From the NCBI GenBank assembly GCA_019916065.1, contig CM034241.1, positions 22,335,541-22,399,540 of the forward strand: 64,000 bases of DNA, written 5' to 3'. This document shows positions 12,638 through 24,779 of the stretch, piece after piece (position 1 is the stretch's first letter; each line of letters starts with the position of its first letter). The notes beneath the pieces are model-generated. The model saw nothing but the letters and a program-made list of their open reading frames with translations. It searched no databases and was not told the origin of the DNA. The position numbers were made by a program, and so were the translations under genes. Source of the DNA: Vitellaria paradoxa. Taxonomy: Eukaryota; Streptophyta; Magnoliopsida; Ericales; Sapotaceae.

Positions 12638-12961
12638 TTGCCACTTATATATCCCCCATTGATGCATGTAACCCCTGACCAATTACTTGATGGCCAATGG
12701 TGGAATGAAGTTGACCTTGAACTCCTATTAGAGATGGAATGGGGAGAGGTAACTGTAGCTAATGAGTGGTTAGATGCACCTTCTTATGCCACAGACACTG
12801 ACACCAATATAGAGTCTGAATTAAGTTTTTTGTCTGGATATACTGATATGCCACCTTTAGAAGATATCCCTGACATAGAAAGGGTTGACACTACATGTAA
12901 GGAGGGTGTTGCAATTCCCAATGAGTTAGACCAAGATGAAGCTTTTGGTACTGCTTTGTAA
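12638..12961 (+). CDS. Small acidic ORF of unknown function inside Athila
   Basis: 107 codons, starting MPLIYPPLMHVTPDQL. I do not recognise the protein. It is strongly acidic (many Asp and Glu, for example ELLLEMEWGE and ESELSF), with no membrane segment or Cys/His cluster. It lies 556 bp after the ATHILA ORF-1 stop. Upstream sequence at about 12450-12640 (readable near HKRK and SSDSESES-like codons) may be part of the same frame with stops. It could be the tail of a second post-pol ORF or chance; conservation in other Athila copies would decide. Confidence 0.4.
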   Translation: MPLIYPPLMHVTPDQLLDGQWWNEVDLELLLEMEWGEVTVANEWLDAPSYATDTDTNIESELSFLSGYTDMPPLEDIPDIERVDTTCKEGVAIPNELDQDEAFGTAL

Positions 12962-14959
12962 TTTCTTTTTGCATCTCACCAGCTTTTAGAAGACAACACG
13001 AGGTAATATATTTCTTTTCTTTCTTCATATTTATTCTTCTATTTGTTACGTTATTCATTTTGTTAATACATTTAACTCAAAAAAATAAAATTCTTTAATC
13101 TAGGTTGGGGGGACATATTTAAATGAAATTAATAATAGGTGCATGTTTGTTTTAGTTGTGCTATGTTTTTATTTGTGCCTTTTGTGGCTATCATTTTAGG
13201 CTCATCATCATGTTCACTTTGCACACTACGGACCCACATATGCATTCTGATTCTCACATTGAAGACAATGTGTAGTTTAAGTTGGGGGGTAGAGTTCGTA
13301 TGATGATCATTTGTGTGAAAATTGTCAAATTTTGAAAAATTTCAAGAATTTTGAGCTTAAACATATGACTTAGCACATTTAAACTTACGCATTGCCTCTT
13401 TGGTTTGGTTGATTGTGGATTAGAGTGAAAGAGTGATAATTGAATTTTGTTCAAACTTCGATAGGAAACTTAGTTCAAATTGAATGTGTCATTACCTTGT
13501 GCAAATTTTTGACTATCATAGAAAAAAACTACGTGCTTAGGAGTAGATTTTGTTTAATATTGGTTAATTGAGCATTCTTTGACTAGGTGGAGACTTACAC
13601 CCCTATGGTGAGTTTTTGAGCCTTTTATTCTTTTCTTGAGGGGTTGCACATGATCACAGCTCTATTACTCTTCACTATGAATTTCCATGCACCAATTGCA
13701 TTACACACACTTGCATGAGTATCCCTTGGTACATTATGAGTTGTTCCAAGTTTAGGACATGATGCTAGGCCTTCTTTGTTATTTTGAGCTTTTTATTTTT
13801 CTTGATATGAAATTGTCATAGGAACCAACTTGAAGCCTCAAAATAAAGTGTGCGGTAAAATTTTCTCTTCTTGCTTCACCTCTCACATGTTGTCCCTTAC
13901 ACCCCATTCACACACTTTTAGCCTTACCCTCATATGTCTTGGGTTAAAAAAGTGCCTCAAAGTCTAAGTTGGGAATGTGGGATTGGGAATGTAAGCTTTT
14001 GAGAAGCAAAGGGAGGATGAATGTTGGGATGAGAATGTATGTGTTGTTTTCAATTCAAAAAATAAAAAATAAAAAAATTTATTATTCCTTTGGTATATGA
14101 AATTGTGGGACTTATATGTTGTTTGCAATATTTGAAATTGTCCCATGGGTAGTATTTAGCACGAATGAGTTTTTTTTGTTGGGATCTTTGTTGGGTTGGA
14201 AAGAAAATGGGTAGTTTGAGATGTTTGTGCACTTAAACACCTTTATCCCAAGGCATGTGCTTTGACTTCCATATCTTCCGTTGGAAACCATTACCCATGG
14301 CCAAGTTACAACCAAAATAAAGACCTAGTGGATTCTATGCAAGCAACTCTTGTATTGTGCATATAGTGGTCTTGTATAGGCTGTGTAGTGTGATTTCTTA
14401 CATACGCATTGGAATATTTTCGTGAGCTATCCACTTTGATCTTTGACTCAATTCATTCACTTATTCGTGGGGTTATGTGCAACTAGGATAGCATTGTATG
14501 CTATAGGTATGAGTGAACCCTTGATGAGTGAAATCCTTTGTTTATGAGTGGAATCTTGTGAGAATTTGAAGTCAAAACTTAGCTCCATTTATGCTCATGA
14601 AACCATGTTGAATGAATGAAACAATTTTGCACATATGTTCTTTATACTTGATAGTCCATGCATTCATGCTTAGTGCAGGGGAATCACACAATAGATTTGG
14701 ATTTTGTGACTTATTGCATTTGAGCCTAACTTAATTTTGATCTTGATCACTTTCTGACACTTTGAAACCATGCCATAGAATTTTGTGGATAGATTCACTG
14801 CAAATCCTCACGAGACCTTACTCGTCCACTAAGGAGAACTCCGGGGTTTAAAGGCTTGCTGCACATAGCTAAGTGTAGCCGTGTTTCCAATGAAAAGAAA
14901 AATAGGGTAGCATTTGCATTTCATTTTAATAAAGTTATTGCTAGGGACTAGCAATGTTC
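12962..14959 (+). other. Athila 3' non-coding region with extra polypurine-like tracts
   Basis: About 2 kb with no supported gene. Two tracts at 13103-13112 and 13281-13289 carry the same GTTGGGGGG core as the tract that abuts the 3' LTR. Both strands hold only short frames without domains (for example 13254-13454 and 13964-14315 on the minus strand). Confidence 0.75.
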
Positions 14960-14970
14960 AAGTTGGGGGG
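14960..14970 (+). other. Polypurine tract of Athila
   Basis: AAGTTGGGGGG, ending 2 bases before the 3' LTR start at 14973. It is the second-strand primer site by position. Confidence 0.8.
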
Positions 14971-14972
14971 TG

Positions 14973-16491
14973 TGATTACACGTGAAAAGTGTAATTACAA
15001 ACTCTATATTTAGATACATTTTAATGCATTTGAATGGTTAAATTTAAAGTTTTGACATTATTTTGTAACTTACAAGTTTTTATCATCTTATTTGTAGGGA
15101 AATGGATGAGAAAAGTGAAGTTTATAGTGTTGGAGAGGGCTTAGAAGACGAAGGAAAAGTTGTGGTTCAACCTTCATCAAGAATGGTTTGGACTAACCCA
15201 AGGACTCAGAGCGAAGGAAAAAGAAAAATGGAGCAACCAAGGTTCAGGGGTCTGGAACCCTCCTCAAACGGTCCGGACCACAGTGGATGAATCTGGAGAA
15301 ATTGACATTCTGTGGTCCGGACCCCTCCCCAAAGGGTCCAGACCCTAGTAAAGCTCTAGGCGCGCGTTTTTACTTCTTTTTTTTTAGGTTTTTTTTTTTT
15401 CATTAACCTCTTTATATTCATCTTAAACGGCTGAACAAGGGACTTCTTCCCTATTCTTTTTAGCTTAGATTTTGAGAGTTTTGAGAGTTTTTTACATTGT
15501 TTTGAGAGAAGGTTTATGGAGTTGTTCGATGTTTGTTTGTTCTTCGCTACACCACTCTTTCATTACGTAGTTTCAGAGTTACTTTCCGTGTAAGTTGATT
15601 TTTGTTTCATTAATTTAATATATGATTTATTGTTCTCAAGTGGTAGATCAAATGTTCATGCTTACATTTATTGGTTTCATTTTGTTTAAAATCATGTTAG
15701 CGTAGAAACCTTAGTTCTTGGCTCACGAATCAAGGACTAGGGTGTACGTAGACCCTTCACATGGGTTGCAAAACCACATGCGTAAGGTTTCACAATTTTA
15801 AAACCCATTTTTACTTGTTTTGAAAACATTCGAAAACAAAAATCTTTAATCATATTCGTTTGAAATCACTGATACTGGTTTTTGGGTTAAATGTTATTTA
15901 TACTTTTGAAAGAAGTTGAAAATAGGATTCAATTTCAATTTTGATTTCGTTTGTTTAGAAAACCTTTAGAAACAAAGATCTTTAACCATATTCACTTGAA
16001 ATCACTGGTACTGATCTTTGATTTTAACATTTTTAACACTTTTTAAACAAAACCCTAATTCAGAATTGAACCTAAACACCCCAGAATGAAGTAGTGAAAT
16101 ACCTGGACTTGTGAGTTGAATCAAGAATCCTTTTTACTATCGAGTTTCATTATTCAATTTAACTCTTTGCAATATTTAATTTTCCTTGAATTTTAGAATT
16201 TAATTTGAATTTAAATTTAAGAATTGAATTGCTGAACTTCCTTAATAGAATTAATTTAATGTTAGTTTAAATTTGATTCTGCAAAACTTTAGGATTTATT
16301 CCCAATTGAACATATTTATTCCCAATTGAACATCAAACATTAGTTACATTAAGTTTTTAAATTTCTCTGTTATCCTAGAAACTAAATAACATAGGCTCCT
16401 TTTGAATTCGACCTCGGACTCACCGAGTTAAAACTACGACTACTCGCTTGCACTTGAGAGGTAGAACTCGAACACATTTCAGGGTCGGTCA
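14973..16491 (+). repeat. 3' LTR of the Athila element
   Basis: 1,519 bp. Relative to the 5' LTR it has an extra segment around 15806-15850 and a short tandem duplication of a TTTATTCCCAATTGAACA word at about 16292-16332. It lacks a short stretch near the 5' copy's 3650-3680. It ends GGTCA immediately before the TAGAA duplication. Confidence 0.93.
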
Positions 16492-17825
16492 TAGAACTTT
16501 TGGCGCAAACACACTAATACTCAGAATAGTACGAATTATTATAGTATGATTGATATATAAGATGTAGATAGATCAGAATCATCATTCAATTCAGAATCAG
16601 AATTTGAACATTTTGCAGTGTGAGGAGGCATTTTGCTACTCCTATGGAGAGGCATTACGTTACTCCTAAAGGATAATTACGAAGGTGGTGAAAATCAAAC
16701 TCCAAATGTAAATGCAATTTTATTACATTAAGATGGAGAAAACAAAAGAAGTACAAATGAAAAATAAAAAGATAAAGACTGAAAAAAATGATAAAGTAAA
16801 AGAAAAAGTTTGTGATGAGGTTGAAGGACCCTTTCTTTAGCTACCTTCCTTAAGTATTTTTATACCTTGAGTAGGAAAGTAACCACCAGTCTGTAACCGC
16901 TATCGTATGTAACTTCCATTCAGCAACTTCCCACTTATCCATAACTCGAGTGAGTGGTAGTTTAGGTGATTGTAACTTCTTTGGTGGTTGTAATTGGCGA
17001 TAACCTCCATCAATGTCCCCACTCCTTAAATTAGGTACTAAAGATATCGACTGAATATCTTTATAGAATCATAGACATTTGCTGAATATTTTATGTCCAA
17101 GATAATATTGGCTAGATCAACTATTAGCTAAATTTCTTCTGGCCAATCAAAAGGAAATTTTATCAGCTGGTTGGGAATCCCAACCAAATCCTTTTAAGTC
17201 AACATTATGGGACAAACATTCCACCCCTAAATTCTTTGAAAATAAAATATCTTGAATTTTTGAAGAGTTCATTAAAATGGCCGATATATATCGGCCTAAA
17301 AATAGATTTTGTTGAAAGATAAGAATTTCTATTACTATAAAAATTTCAAGGTGGCATTTAAATAAAACTTCTATTTGGTGATTGCCACAAATTCGGTGGG
17401 GATGTAAAATTTCAAAAGTCTAATTATTTTTTGGTCTTTTATCAAAAATTATTTTGGCAAATTTTTTTTCACAAAAGAATTAAAATATTCAGGCAATGTG
17501 AAATTTAAGAAATCACCCTACCCCCAAATTTAAATTTGGGTAATGTCACTGGCCCCTCGAGCACATTAGCTTTGTCGGCTTTCTCATCATCAGACTGATC
17601 AGCTGAGTTGTGCTCTCACAATAAGATAATATCATTGGTCGAATCTTTTTTGGGTTGTTGGCCCTATTTTGTTCTCCGGATAAGAAGGTAACTTCAGCTA
17701 AATCTTTTTCGGATTCATCGGCCATCTTGAGTTCTCCCGATAGAATTGTATCTTTGGCGAAATCTTCTCTGAATTGGCCATGTTCACTAGATATATGCTG
17801 GCTGTTAGTCAGCCCTTTTGCTTCT

Positions 17826-18067
17826 TGTAATGACCCGAGTTTAATTTAATTTAATTTATATATTTTTTTATTATTCAGTAAATTTAATTCGTTATTTAAA
17901 TTTAATAATTTAAAATTTTGCTATTTAACTTGAGCTGTATTTAAAAAGATTAATTTTTGGTTACCTTTGAAAAGATTTTTAAAATTTGAGGGAGAAGGGT
18001 ATAATTTACTTAAACCCAAAAGGGAGGGTATGTAATTATTAAATTTATAAAAAATGCGGGTCAGTTG

Positions 18068-18100
<33 letters not shown>

Positions 18101-19801
18101 GCTATTATTTTTAGTAAAAAAAATTACAGAAAACCCTAAGGCGGCTATACTGTGATTAGAATTGCTAATTTGCGTCTTCTTCAATTTGCCGAATCAAAAG
18201 TAAGGGGCAGAATTCTATAAAGTTATAAATCTATATAAACATATATGTGAATTCGATTTGCACTATTTGTAGGAAGTTTGAATTTGAGATTATATATGTA
18301 TATATATATATATAGATATATTACAATCTCATTTGTGTACTAGCATGTTAAAATTGATTGATGTTGGGAGGATTGCCTTCTTGTCCTTATATGACATGTG
18401 TGAATCATAATGGTTAAAAGAAATATATATATATATATATATATCAATCAAGTCACTATTAGGATGATCACACATGTGATCAATTGTTTAAATGGGCTCT
18501 AATAGGCAATGATTGCCCTGTAGGAAACCACCTGTTTGAATAAACTAATAAATTATTATTTTCATTTATGTGTTCTGTCTTGTTATGTAAATGAATTACA
18601 CAGCCGTGGTACTAATGTATAAGCGTACTGTTCCGTGTTGATGCTTCTGATTTGACTATATATTAGTTTGTTTAAAATTAGTGTTCTGCATTAACTTGTT
18701 GAATATTATTTTCATTCAATATTTGAACCATGAGGTTACTTGTTAGGTGAAAGAAAAGTTTGTATTATTTAACGTGTTGGTGAATTGAGGATTCACAAGG
18801 TTTAAATTTAAAAAAAAAATTATTCAATGTTATAAAAATAAAATTTTGATGTGTTTTGTTTGAGTTGAGGGATACTAAAAATATCAGATATACGTACCCA
18901 AGAGTTGAAAGTCCCGAAACCCACACGAGGGTGGTAATTGAGTTCAATAGGCTAGTAACCTACGAATGATGCAAATGGCTAAGGGTGGCATATTATATTC
19001 TTAAGGTTTCGGCCTAGGAAGTAGACACTGAAGGATGGTGTATATTAGTTAGGTCTTATTTCTACGAGACAACTAATCTAATACCGAGGAATTGTGTATA
19101 TTGGTTGGGTCCTGTTTCTACAGGACAACCAAGCAGCAATACCTTAAAACCAATTGATTTTCTTTTAATGTGTTTTGTGGTGTTAATACATGATTAAATA
19201 CATGATTAAATTGTAAGGAAGATAAATTAATTAATAAATGAATTAAATTTCTTATCTGGTATTGCTATTTGTGTAGTGATGCTTCACTTAGTAGCATGCT
19301 AGGACATTATTGTATTTTGATTATTATTAAGGTTCCGAGCACACGTTGTATTAATGTTCCGAGCACACGTTGTATTAGTGCTTATCCCCTATAGCTTGTG
19401 ATGCAGATAATGATTTTGAGTCACGTGTTAGACCTATCCAATGTGGAAATTAGAAATTTATTTATTTTATTTAATTACATTAAAATTTTCTTTTAAAAAA
19501 ATTATTTTGGTAAATTGTAATAAGCCTCTGTTGTAAGGTGAATATTTAATTACTTTCATTTAGTTTTTGGAAGATTATTGGTTTGGTTTTAGAGGTTTGT
19601 AATTTTGTTTTGAAACTTTGTTGCCTAGTTGGTTTGACTAAGACATTTACTTAGATTTAAGTATGAGTTTATTTATTCATTTATTATTTTTGCTCCATAG
19701 CGTGTGTGTGTGGCTCTATTGTGTAGTAAGGAGAACTGCTAAATGGTGTATAATGTGCTCTTTTAGTCATGTGCTTGGATTATGAAATCCAGGGCATGAC
19801 A
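17826..19801 (+). mobile_element. Solo Ty3-gypsy LTR nested in the coding-poor element
   Basis: 1,976 bp, starting TGTAATGACCCGAG and ending CAGGGCATGACA, with a perfect 5-bp duplication CTTCT at 17821-17825 and 19802-19806. No internal region remains, so it formed by LTR-LTR recombination. It contains three (TA)n microsatellites (about 18069-18100, 18296-18315, 18423-18445). It also has a two-copy 24-bp tandem repeat at 19332-19379 (GTTCCGAGCACACG) and an imperfect hairpin-bearing duplication at about 19037-19135. The TGTAATGACCC start is shared with the LTR pieces at 59147 and 59885. Confidence 0.92.
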
Positions 19802-20043
19802 CTTCTAGTGAGGTGATCAACTTATATGCGAATGAGATCACCATATAATTCACCTAAATGTAAATTAGTTCACAAACCGTTACGCTCTTGTACTATCCAC
19901 AAGTCATTTGAATTTTGTAGAATCGGCATCCTACTGAGTATGCCACAATTGTTTGCACCAAAATTTTAGCCTGCAAATAGCGTATGTTCTTTCACGATTT
20001 TATCTTAGATTTGTGTAGGCATGTTAGAATCACAAATAAAGGG

Positions 20044-20347
20044 TATGGATAAGGACAGGAGTGATGATCAGGCAGCGTGGGTTGTTATTGCTTTGCAGTT
20101 GTAAGGACATCAAATTTGTCAATATCTACAGGCCAATAATATGAAATTAGGCGATAAGACTGCGAATAAAGATATAAATTGATTGTTGATATTGATATGG
20201 ATAAGGACAGGAGTGATGATCAGGCAGCGTGGGTTGTTATTGCTTTGCAGTTGTAAGGACATCAAATTTGTCAATATCTACAGGCCAATAATATGAAATT
20301 AGGCGATAAGACTGCGAATAAAGATACAAATTGATTGTTGATATTGA
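20044..20347. repeat. 152-bp tandem duplication inside an LTR
   Basis: Copy 1 is 20044-20195 and copy 2 is 20196-20347. They start TATGGATAAGGACAGG, and I see a single difference (GATATAAATT versus GATACAAATT). Copies A and D of this LTR family do not show the duplication, so it arose in this copy and is recent relative to the element. Confidence 0.9.
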
Positions 20348-21385
20348 TATGGATACGAGTATAATTTTGAGTAATGGGATGGTGATTAATTAAAAGATTG
20401 AGTATCGGAAGAATAATATAGATTAATTGTAACATTGATACCTATAATAATATAAATTATTATAGTAGGATTGATATGCAGAATAAGAATAAGATGTAGA
20501 TGGATCACAATCATAGAATCTGAACAGTATGCATGGAGGCATCACGCCACTCCTAAAAGATAAGTATGGAAATCGTAAAGATCAAACTCCTAACAAAAAT
20601 ACAATTTTATTGCATTCAGAAAAGAAGTACAAATAAAAAATAAAAAATAAAAGACTGAAGAAAAAAAAAAGATAAAGTAAAAGAAAAATTTTGTGATGAG
20701 GTCATGGGACCATTTCTTTGGCTACTTTCATCAGTATTTATACTTAAAGTAAGAAAGTAACTGCCCATCTATTACCGCTATCGCTATCGTCTGTAACTCC
20801 ACTTAGTAATTCTTCACTTATCTATAAATTAAGTGGGTGGTTGTTTAGGTGGTTATAACTTCTCTGGTGGTTGTAACTGATGATAACCTCCATCAATATC
20901 TCTATTCCTTAGGTGCCAAAGATATTGGCCAAATAGGCTGAATATCTTTACAGAATCAAAGAGATTTAGCCGAATATTTTATGTCCAAGATAATATTGGC
21001 AAAATCAAATATTGGCCAAATTTCTTCTGGCAGATCAAAAGGAAATCTTATTGGTTGATTGGGAATCCCAACCAAATCTTTTTAGGCTAATATTATGGGA
21101 CAAACAGTTACACTCTATTTGAAAACATTCCTCTCTTAGAATTGATTTGATTTTAAAATAAAGAATTGATTTGATTTGACTTGATAAATGAAATTTTGTG
21201 TTCGAAACACATATTCTAATTTAAGAATCGAATTAATTTGATTTAAGAGGAATACTATATTTGACCATGTTAATATGAAATAAAAATATGGTAAATGTGA
21301 TATATAGGGATAAATTTATCCACTTATTTAGATGGTTTAAGAAAATAATAAATTCTCATCAAATTTTATTATTTTGTCTTCGATT

Positions 21386-22081
21386 TAGGGATGACAATGG
21401 GGCAGATCAAAGGCGGATATGGTAATATCCAAATCCGAACTCTAAACCCCCTACCTCTAAATTTACCCTAAACTCTAAATAGATTTTTTTTAGATCTCCA
21501 TCCCTACTCTAAACGGAGAACAGATATATCCGCAGATATTCGAAAATCTGAACTCTCTATCTGCCTCCGAATTCGTCTCAAACTTGATATATAACTTGAT
21601 TGCATAAGTAACCTATTACTACCAAATAATTCATCTGCAAAACCAATGTAATGTATAAACATTATCACAATAATAATTCACCAAAGTAATACATAAACAT
21701 TTTTAAAACTAACATTTTACCGAAGTACCATTTCACCAACGATACATAATAAAGATATAAAATTCCAAAGTACTAACATTGTCCCAACTCAGAGTATTAA
21801 ATACAAAATATGATAGTCCATAACAAAATATTAATCCCACTTTATTGAATTCGAGGTTGTTTAGGTCTGTTTAGATATTTTTTGAAACAGATTCAGATTG
21901 GATATTGAGTTCGGGGTGCATTTGGGACAGAGGCAATCCCATTCTTATATCTGATCTAATATCTAATTTTTTTTTTTAAATTCCAATTCTAATCCAATCT
22001 TCTAAAAAAATCTAAATCTCACATCCATTATTTTGGGTAATGGATCTAATTCAGACGGGTTGGCCGAGATAGTCATTCCTA
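21386..22081. mobile_element. Non-autonomous hAT-type element
   Basis: 696 bp with terminal repeats TAGGGATGACAAT at the left and TAGGAATGACTAT read inward from the right. An 8-bp target duplication with one mismatch flanks it: CTTCGATT (21378-21385) and GTTCGATT (22082-22089). No transposase is present. Eight-bp duplications and TAGGGATG ends are typical of hAT-derived elements in plants. Confidence 0.82.
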
Positions 22082-23239
22082 GTTCGATTTTAAATGATAT
22101 AGAAATTCGAAAAATTAAGTTATTAAATGGAATCAAATCCAACTCATAAAATTTTATTTTAATTCCAAACATGAGAATCCGTGAAATTTCTCATTAATTA
22201 AAATCAAATCTTATTAAATCCACAATTCCAAATGGAGTGTTAGCAAGAAAAGGCTATTGGTACGAAATGAATATAACTAGGCTTGTTAGTGTTAGTGGAT
22301 TGGGCGGTTTAGACTTAGATCTGTTCTGATTATGAATTCAATTAGTCGGGTTTGGATAGAGTAGTTAGACCCATCCATCTAATTAGGACTTGGATCTGTT
22401 ATTAGAGATTTAACAAATATAGACATGAATATAAACTTATATCTAATTTATTAAGGACCTAATTTAACAAATTTTATAAATATAAATATTATGCCCATGC
22501 ATATATACATAAAATTTTATCAAATGGAAAAACGTATCTTTATTTTAATTGAAAGTTCGCTGTTACTAATTTTATAAATAAGAATGGAAGATTTTGAAGT
22601 ATTAAAGGTTACAACACTTGAAGCTCATATCTATTGTTAAAAATTAAATCATGGATAAGCTGATACAAATTCAATCTATTATAATATTAAATCATAACCT
22701 AGAGCTGATCTCGAATTTGAATTCAAAGTTTTCTTAACAGAATTGGATATAGATGCACGCCATATTTGATCCAATAAACAAGCCGTTTAGCAACCTAAAT
22801 ATAGCCCCCATTTTTATGAATTGAAAATGATTAGTTTTCGAATCTCATTGAATATCAATTGTCGGTCTAAAAAAGTGTGGAAAGTCCATTAGTATTAATT
22901 TTATATAGATTCAATTTCAAATCTCATTAATGTGTAGTTTCTTCCCCTTCGAAACTCATGATCGCAAAATTTTTTCTTTCTACTTGGATGGCTCCTGAAT
23001 TCTCCATCATATTATATATGTTGGCTTCTCTGCTTCAAGCATTATAAAGTATTATAGACTCAAGTACACTTTTTTTATTGATTTTTAAAGTAATTAGGTG
23101 TTCAACAAAACAAATGGCAAATACTTGTCTATTTACTCCAATAAGGTGTATCTCAAAGCCCTCTTACATTTATAATCTAAAAAAAGTATTTGTTGTAATG
23201 GTGACATCGTGATGTTAAATCATTGTGATCTTAATCACT
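22082..23239. other. Gene-free AT-rich DNA
   Basis: Nothing recognisable apart from the segment near 22270-22510, which shares words with 1130-1300 (an old dispersed repeat). No reading frame with a domain on either strand. Confidence 0.55.
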
Positions 23240-23935
23240 CTGGCCTTATTTTGACAAAACTTTTAGTTTTCATTTTCATTTTTTTTTAAACTAAACATGA
23301 AAAGTCATTTGGTAAATTTGTTTCTAGTTTTCAATTTCTAAAAAATTAAAAACTGTTCCTAAAATTTTTAAAATTATGAACACATAAAAACAGTGCTTTT
23401 TTCAAGTTTTCATTTTCCTTTATCACCACCACTAGTCATAACCATCACCCATTGTCGGTCGCCACCCAATTCTAGCTATCATGGCCACCTCGTTGATCAC
23501 CACCACCTCCGGCCACCATCGGCATGCACCACCCACCTCTAGTTGTCGTTCACTTCCAATGATTGTCGCCCGTTGTCACCTACTAATCACTTCCGACCAC
23601 ACTATTGTCACAAGCCATTCTCCCTTCACTACCCACCACCCACCTCTGACCACACTATCGCTGCTAGCTGCCTTCGTACCACTACCCATCATCCACCTCT
23701 GACCATTGCCACCACCGCCACCCACCTCCCCACCCAATCTTGCCACTCACCTCCAACTACACTATCGCCATTGGCCATCTTCGCAACATTATAACTACTA
23801 ACCAACAATTATAGTTACCAAACTAATTTTAAGTTTTTTTTGTTCCTACTATGAAAATGAAAACTAAAAAATAAAAAGCTGAAAACTAAACTAAAATACT
23901 GATAACTGATAACTTTGTCAAACGGATCCTAAGGG
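23240..23935. mobile_element. Non-autonomous TIR element with CCACCACC-rich core
   Basis: The ends are imperfect inverted repeats: left TTTTGACAAAACTTTTAGTT; right, read inward, GTTTGACAAAGTTATCAG. Both are followed by runs of TTTTCA. The core is rich in CACCACC, producing His/Pro/Thr-rich frames (23481-23794) that are composition artefacts. A related start occurs at about 45430. The superfamily is uncertain; I saw no clear target duplication. Confidence 0.55.
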
Positions 23936-24156
23936 TATGCTTGGTAGTAAAAAATTAATTGGTTTTAGGGTTAGCTTCATTTAGACCCCCTAAGGTTTCA
24001 ATTTAGGTTCACTTACACCCCTTCTAGTCTCTAAATTATTGATAATAGCATAAAAATCACACAATAATTACAAAACAACCTTAATAGTTTCTAGTAGCTA
24101 GAAAACATACCTTTATATTATAGCAAGTCTACAATTATGCCCTCAAGACTGTCTAA

Positions 24157-24400
24157 GCTTTGATACCAATTGAATAATGCTCAGAAAACTCATAACAAAA
24201 CTCACAACTTTTACTAATTATTATTAAAACACTTAAAACATTACTCATAAATATATAATTACTCAAACTTTTATTATTGAACTAATATTACATAGAAATT
24301 TTATAGAGAAGATATTGAAGGGAGAAGAGATGGCTTAGATTTTTTCGATGCCTTTCTCTTACAACAATAGACCTATTTATAGGCCTAAACTCCAGATTTT
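24157..24400 (-). promoter_or_regulatory. Promoter-like TATA box followed by a tRNA-Met-type primer site
   Basis: On the minus strand, TATAAATA (24381-24374, inside CCTATAAATAGG) is followed by an AATAAAAG signal near 24270 and TGGTATCAAAGC at 24168-24157. That run matches the initiator tRNA-Met primer site except for one base. It lies downstream of the caulimovirid reading frames, where the pregenomic RNA promoter would be. The gap from TATA to primer site (about 200 bp) is short for a caulimovirid. The end of a copia or gypsy LTR next to its primer site is the main alternative. Confidence 0.5.
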
Positions 24401-24779
24401 AAATTTCGTAGTTCAAACATTCTAAAATAAAAGATAAGGAAAGGATAATGCTGAAAAGAAAATGACAGAAATAATATAACAATAGTACAATTATTAGGGA
24501 GCCACTTTTGGTTAAAGTAGATTCCTTCACATGGTCTTCACATGGGCTTTGTTGTGTGTTGGATAAAGGTGCAGTTGTATATAGCACACTCTGAAAAAGT
24601 TTATTCTTTTTTTTTTTTTTTTTTGGCAACATTCCTAGTTGGTCCACTACACTTCTGTATTGGTTTAGCTTTTGTCAGCCTTCCATTGTATTCTCTATGT
24701 TGTGCCAAGTTTCTTCATCTATATTTTTCTTATAATCTTGTTCGGCTCTGACTTCTTCCGTGGAGGCAGTGGCTTCTAA

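Larger units (their letters stand above)
2889..16491 (+). mobile_element. Full-length Athila-type Ty3-gypsy retrotransposon
   Basis: Element of 13,603 bp. The two LTRs start TGATTA and end GGTCA, and the 5-bp target duplication TAGAA is perfect (2884-2888 and 16492-16496). A tRNA-Asp-type primer site follows the 5' LTR and a polypurine tract precedes the 3' LTR. Internal order is gag, protease, RT, RNase H, integrase, then an ATHILA ORF-1 frame after integrase, which is the Athila arrangement. Every large frame has stops or frameshifts, so the copy is not autonomous as read. LTRs differ by scattered substitutions and several indels, so insertion is not very recent. It landed just past the end of LTR copy A, before that copy's primer site. 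Confidence 0.95.
16515..21106 (-). mobile_element. Coding-poor (LARD-like) LTR retrotransposon, 3' LTR truncated
   Basis: Read on the minus strand: 5' LTR 21106-19972 (1,135 bp, TGTTTGTCCC...TTTGCA), then a primer-side TTTTGGTGCAAACAATTGTGG-like run (about 19968-19946). The internal region is about 770 bp once the nested solo LTR is removed. It ends in a polypurine tract AGGGGTGGAA (17228-17219) next to the 3' LTR 17218-16515. That LTR is cut off at its U5 end, where it meets sequence from copy A. The 5' LTR has a TATAAATACT box, an AATAAA signal, and a TTTTTTATTTT-rich leader. The internal region shows no gag, protease, RT or integrase, so mobility would depend on another element. The primer tRNA was not identified. 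Confidence 0.78.

Noticed and set aside
18069..18100. (TA)n run as a possible regulatory element
   Set aside because: Simple microsatellite inside a solo LTR; two more occur nearby.
23481..23794. Two overlapping His/Pro/Thr-rich ORFs
   Set aside because: They are a product of CACCACC repeats in the TIR element, readable in more than one frame.
24171..24630. A complete copia LTR ending at the tRNA-Met primer site
   Set aside because: TGTTGCC and TTCA ends can be drawn, but there is no internal domain or second LTR and the flanks do not match; kept only as an alternative.
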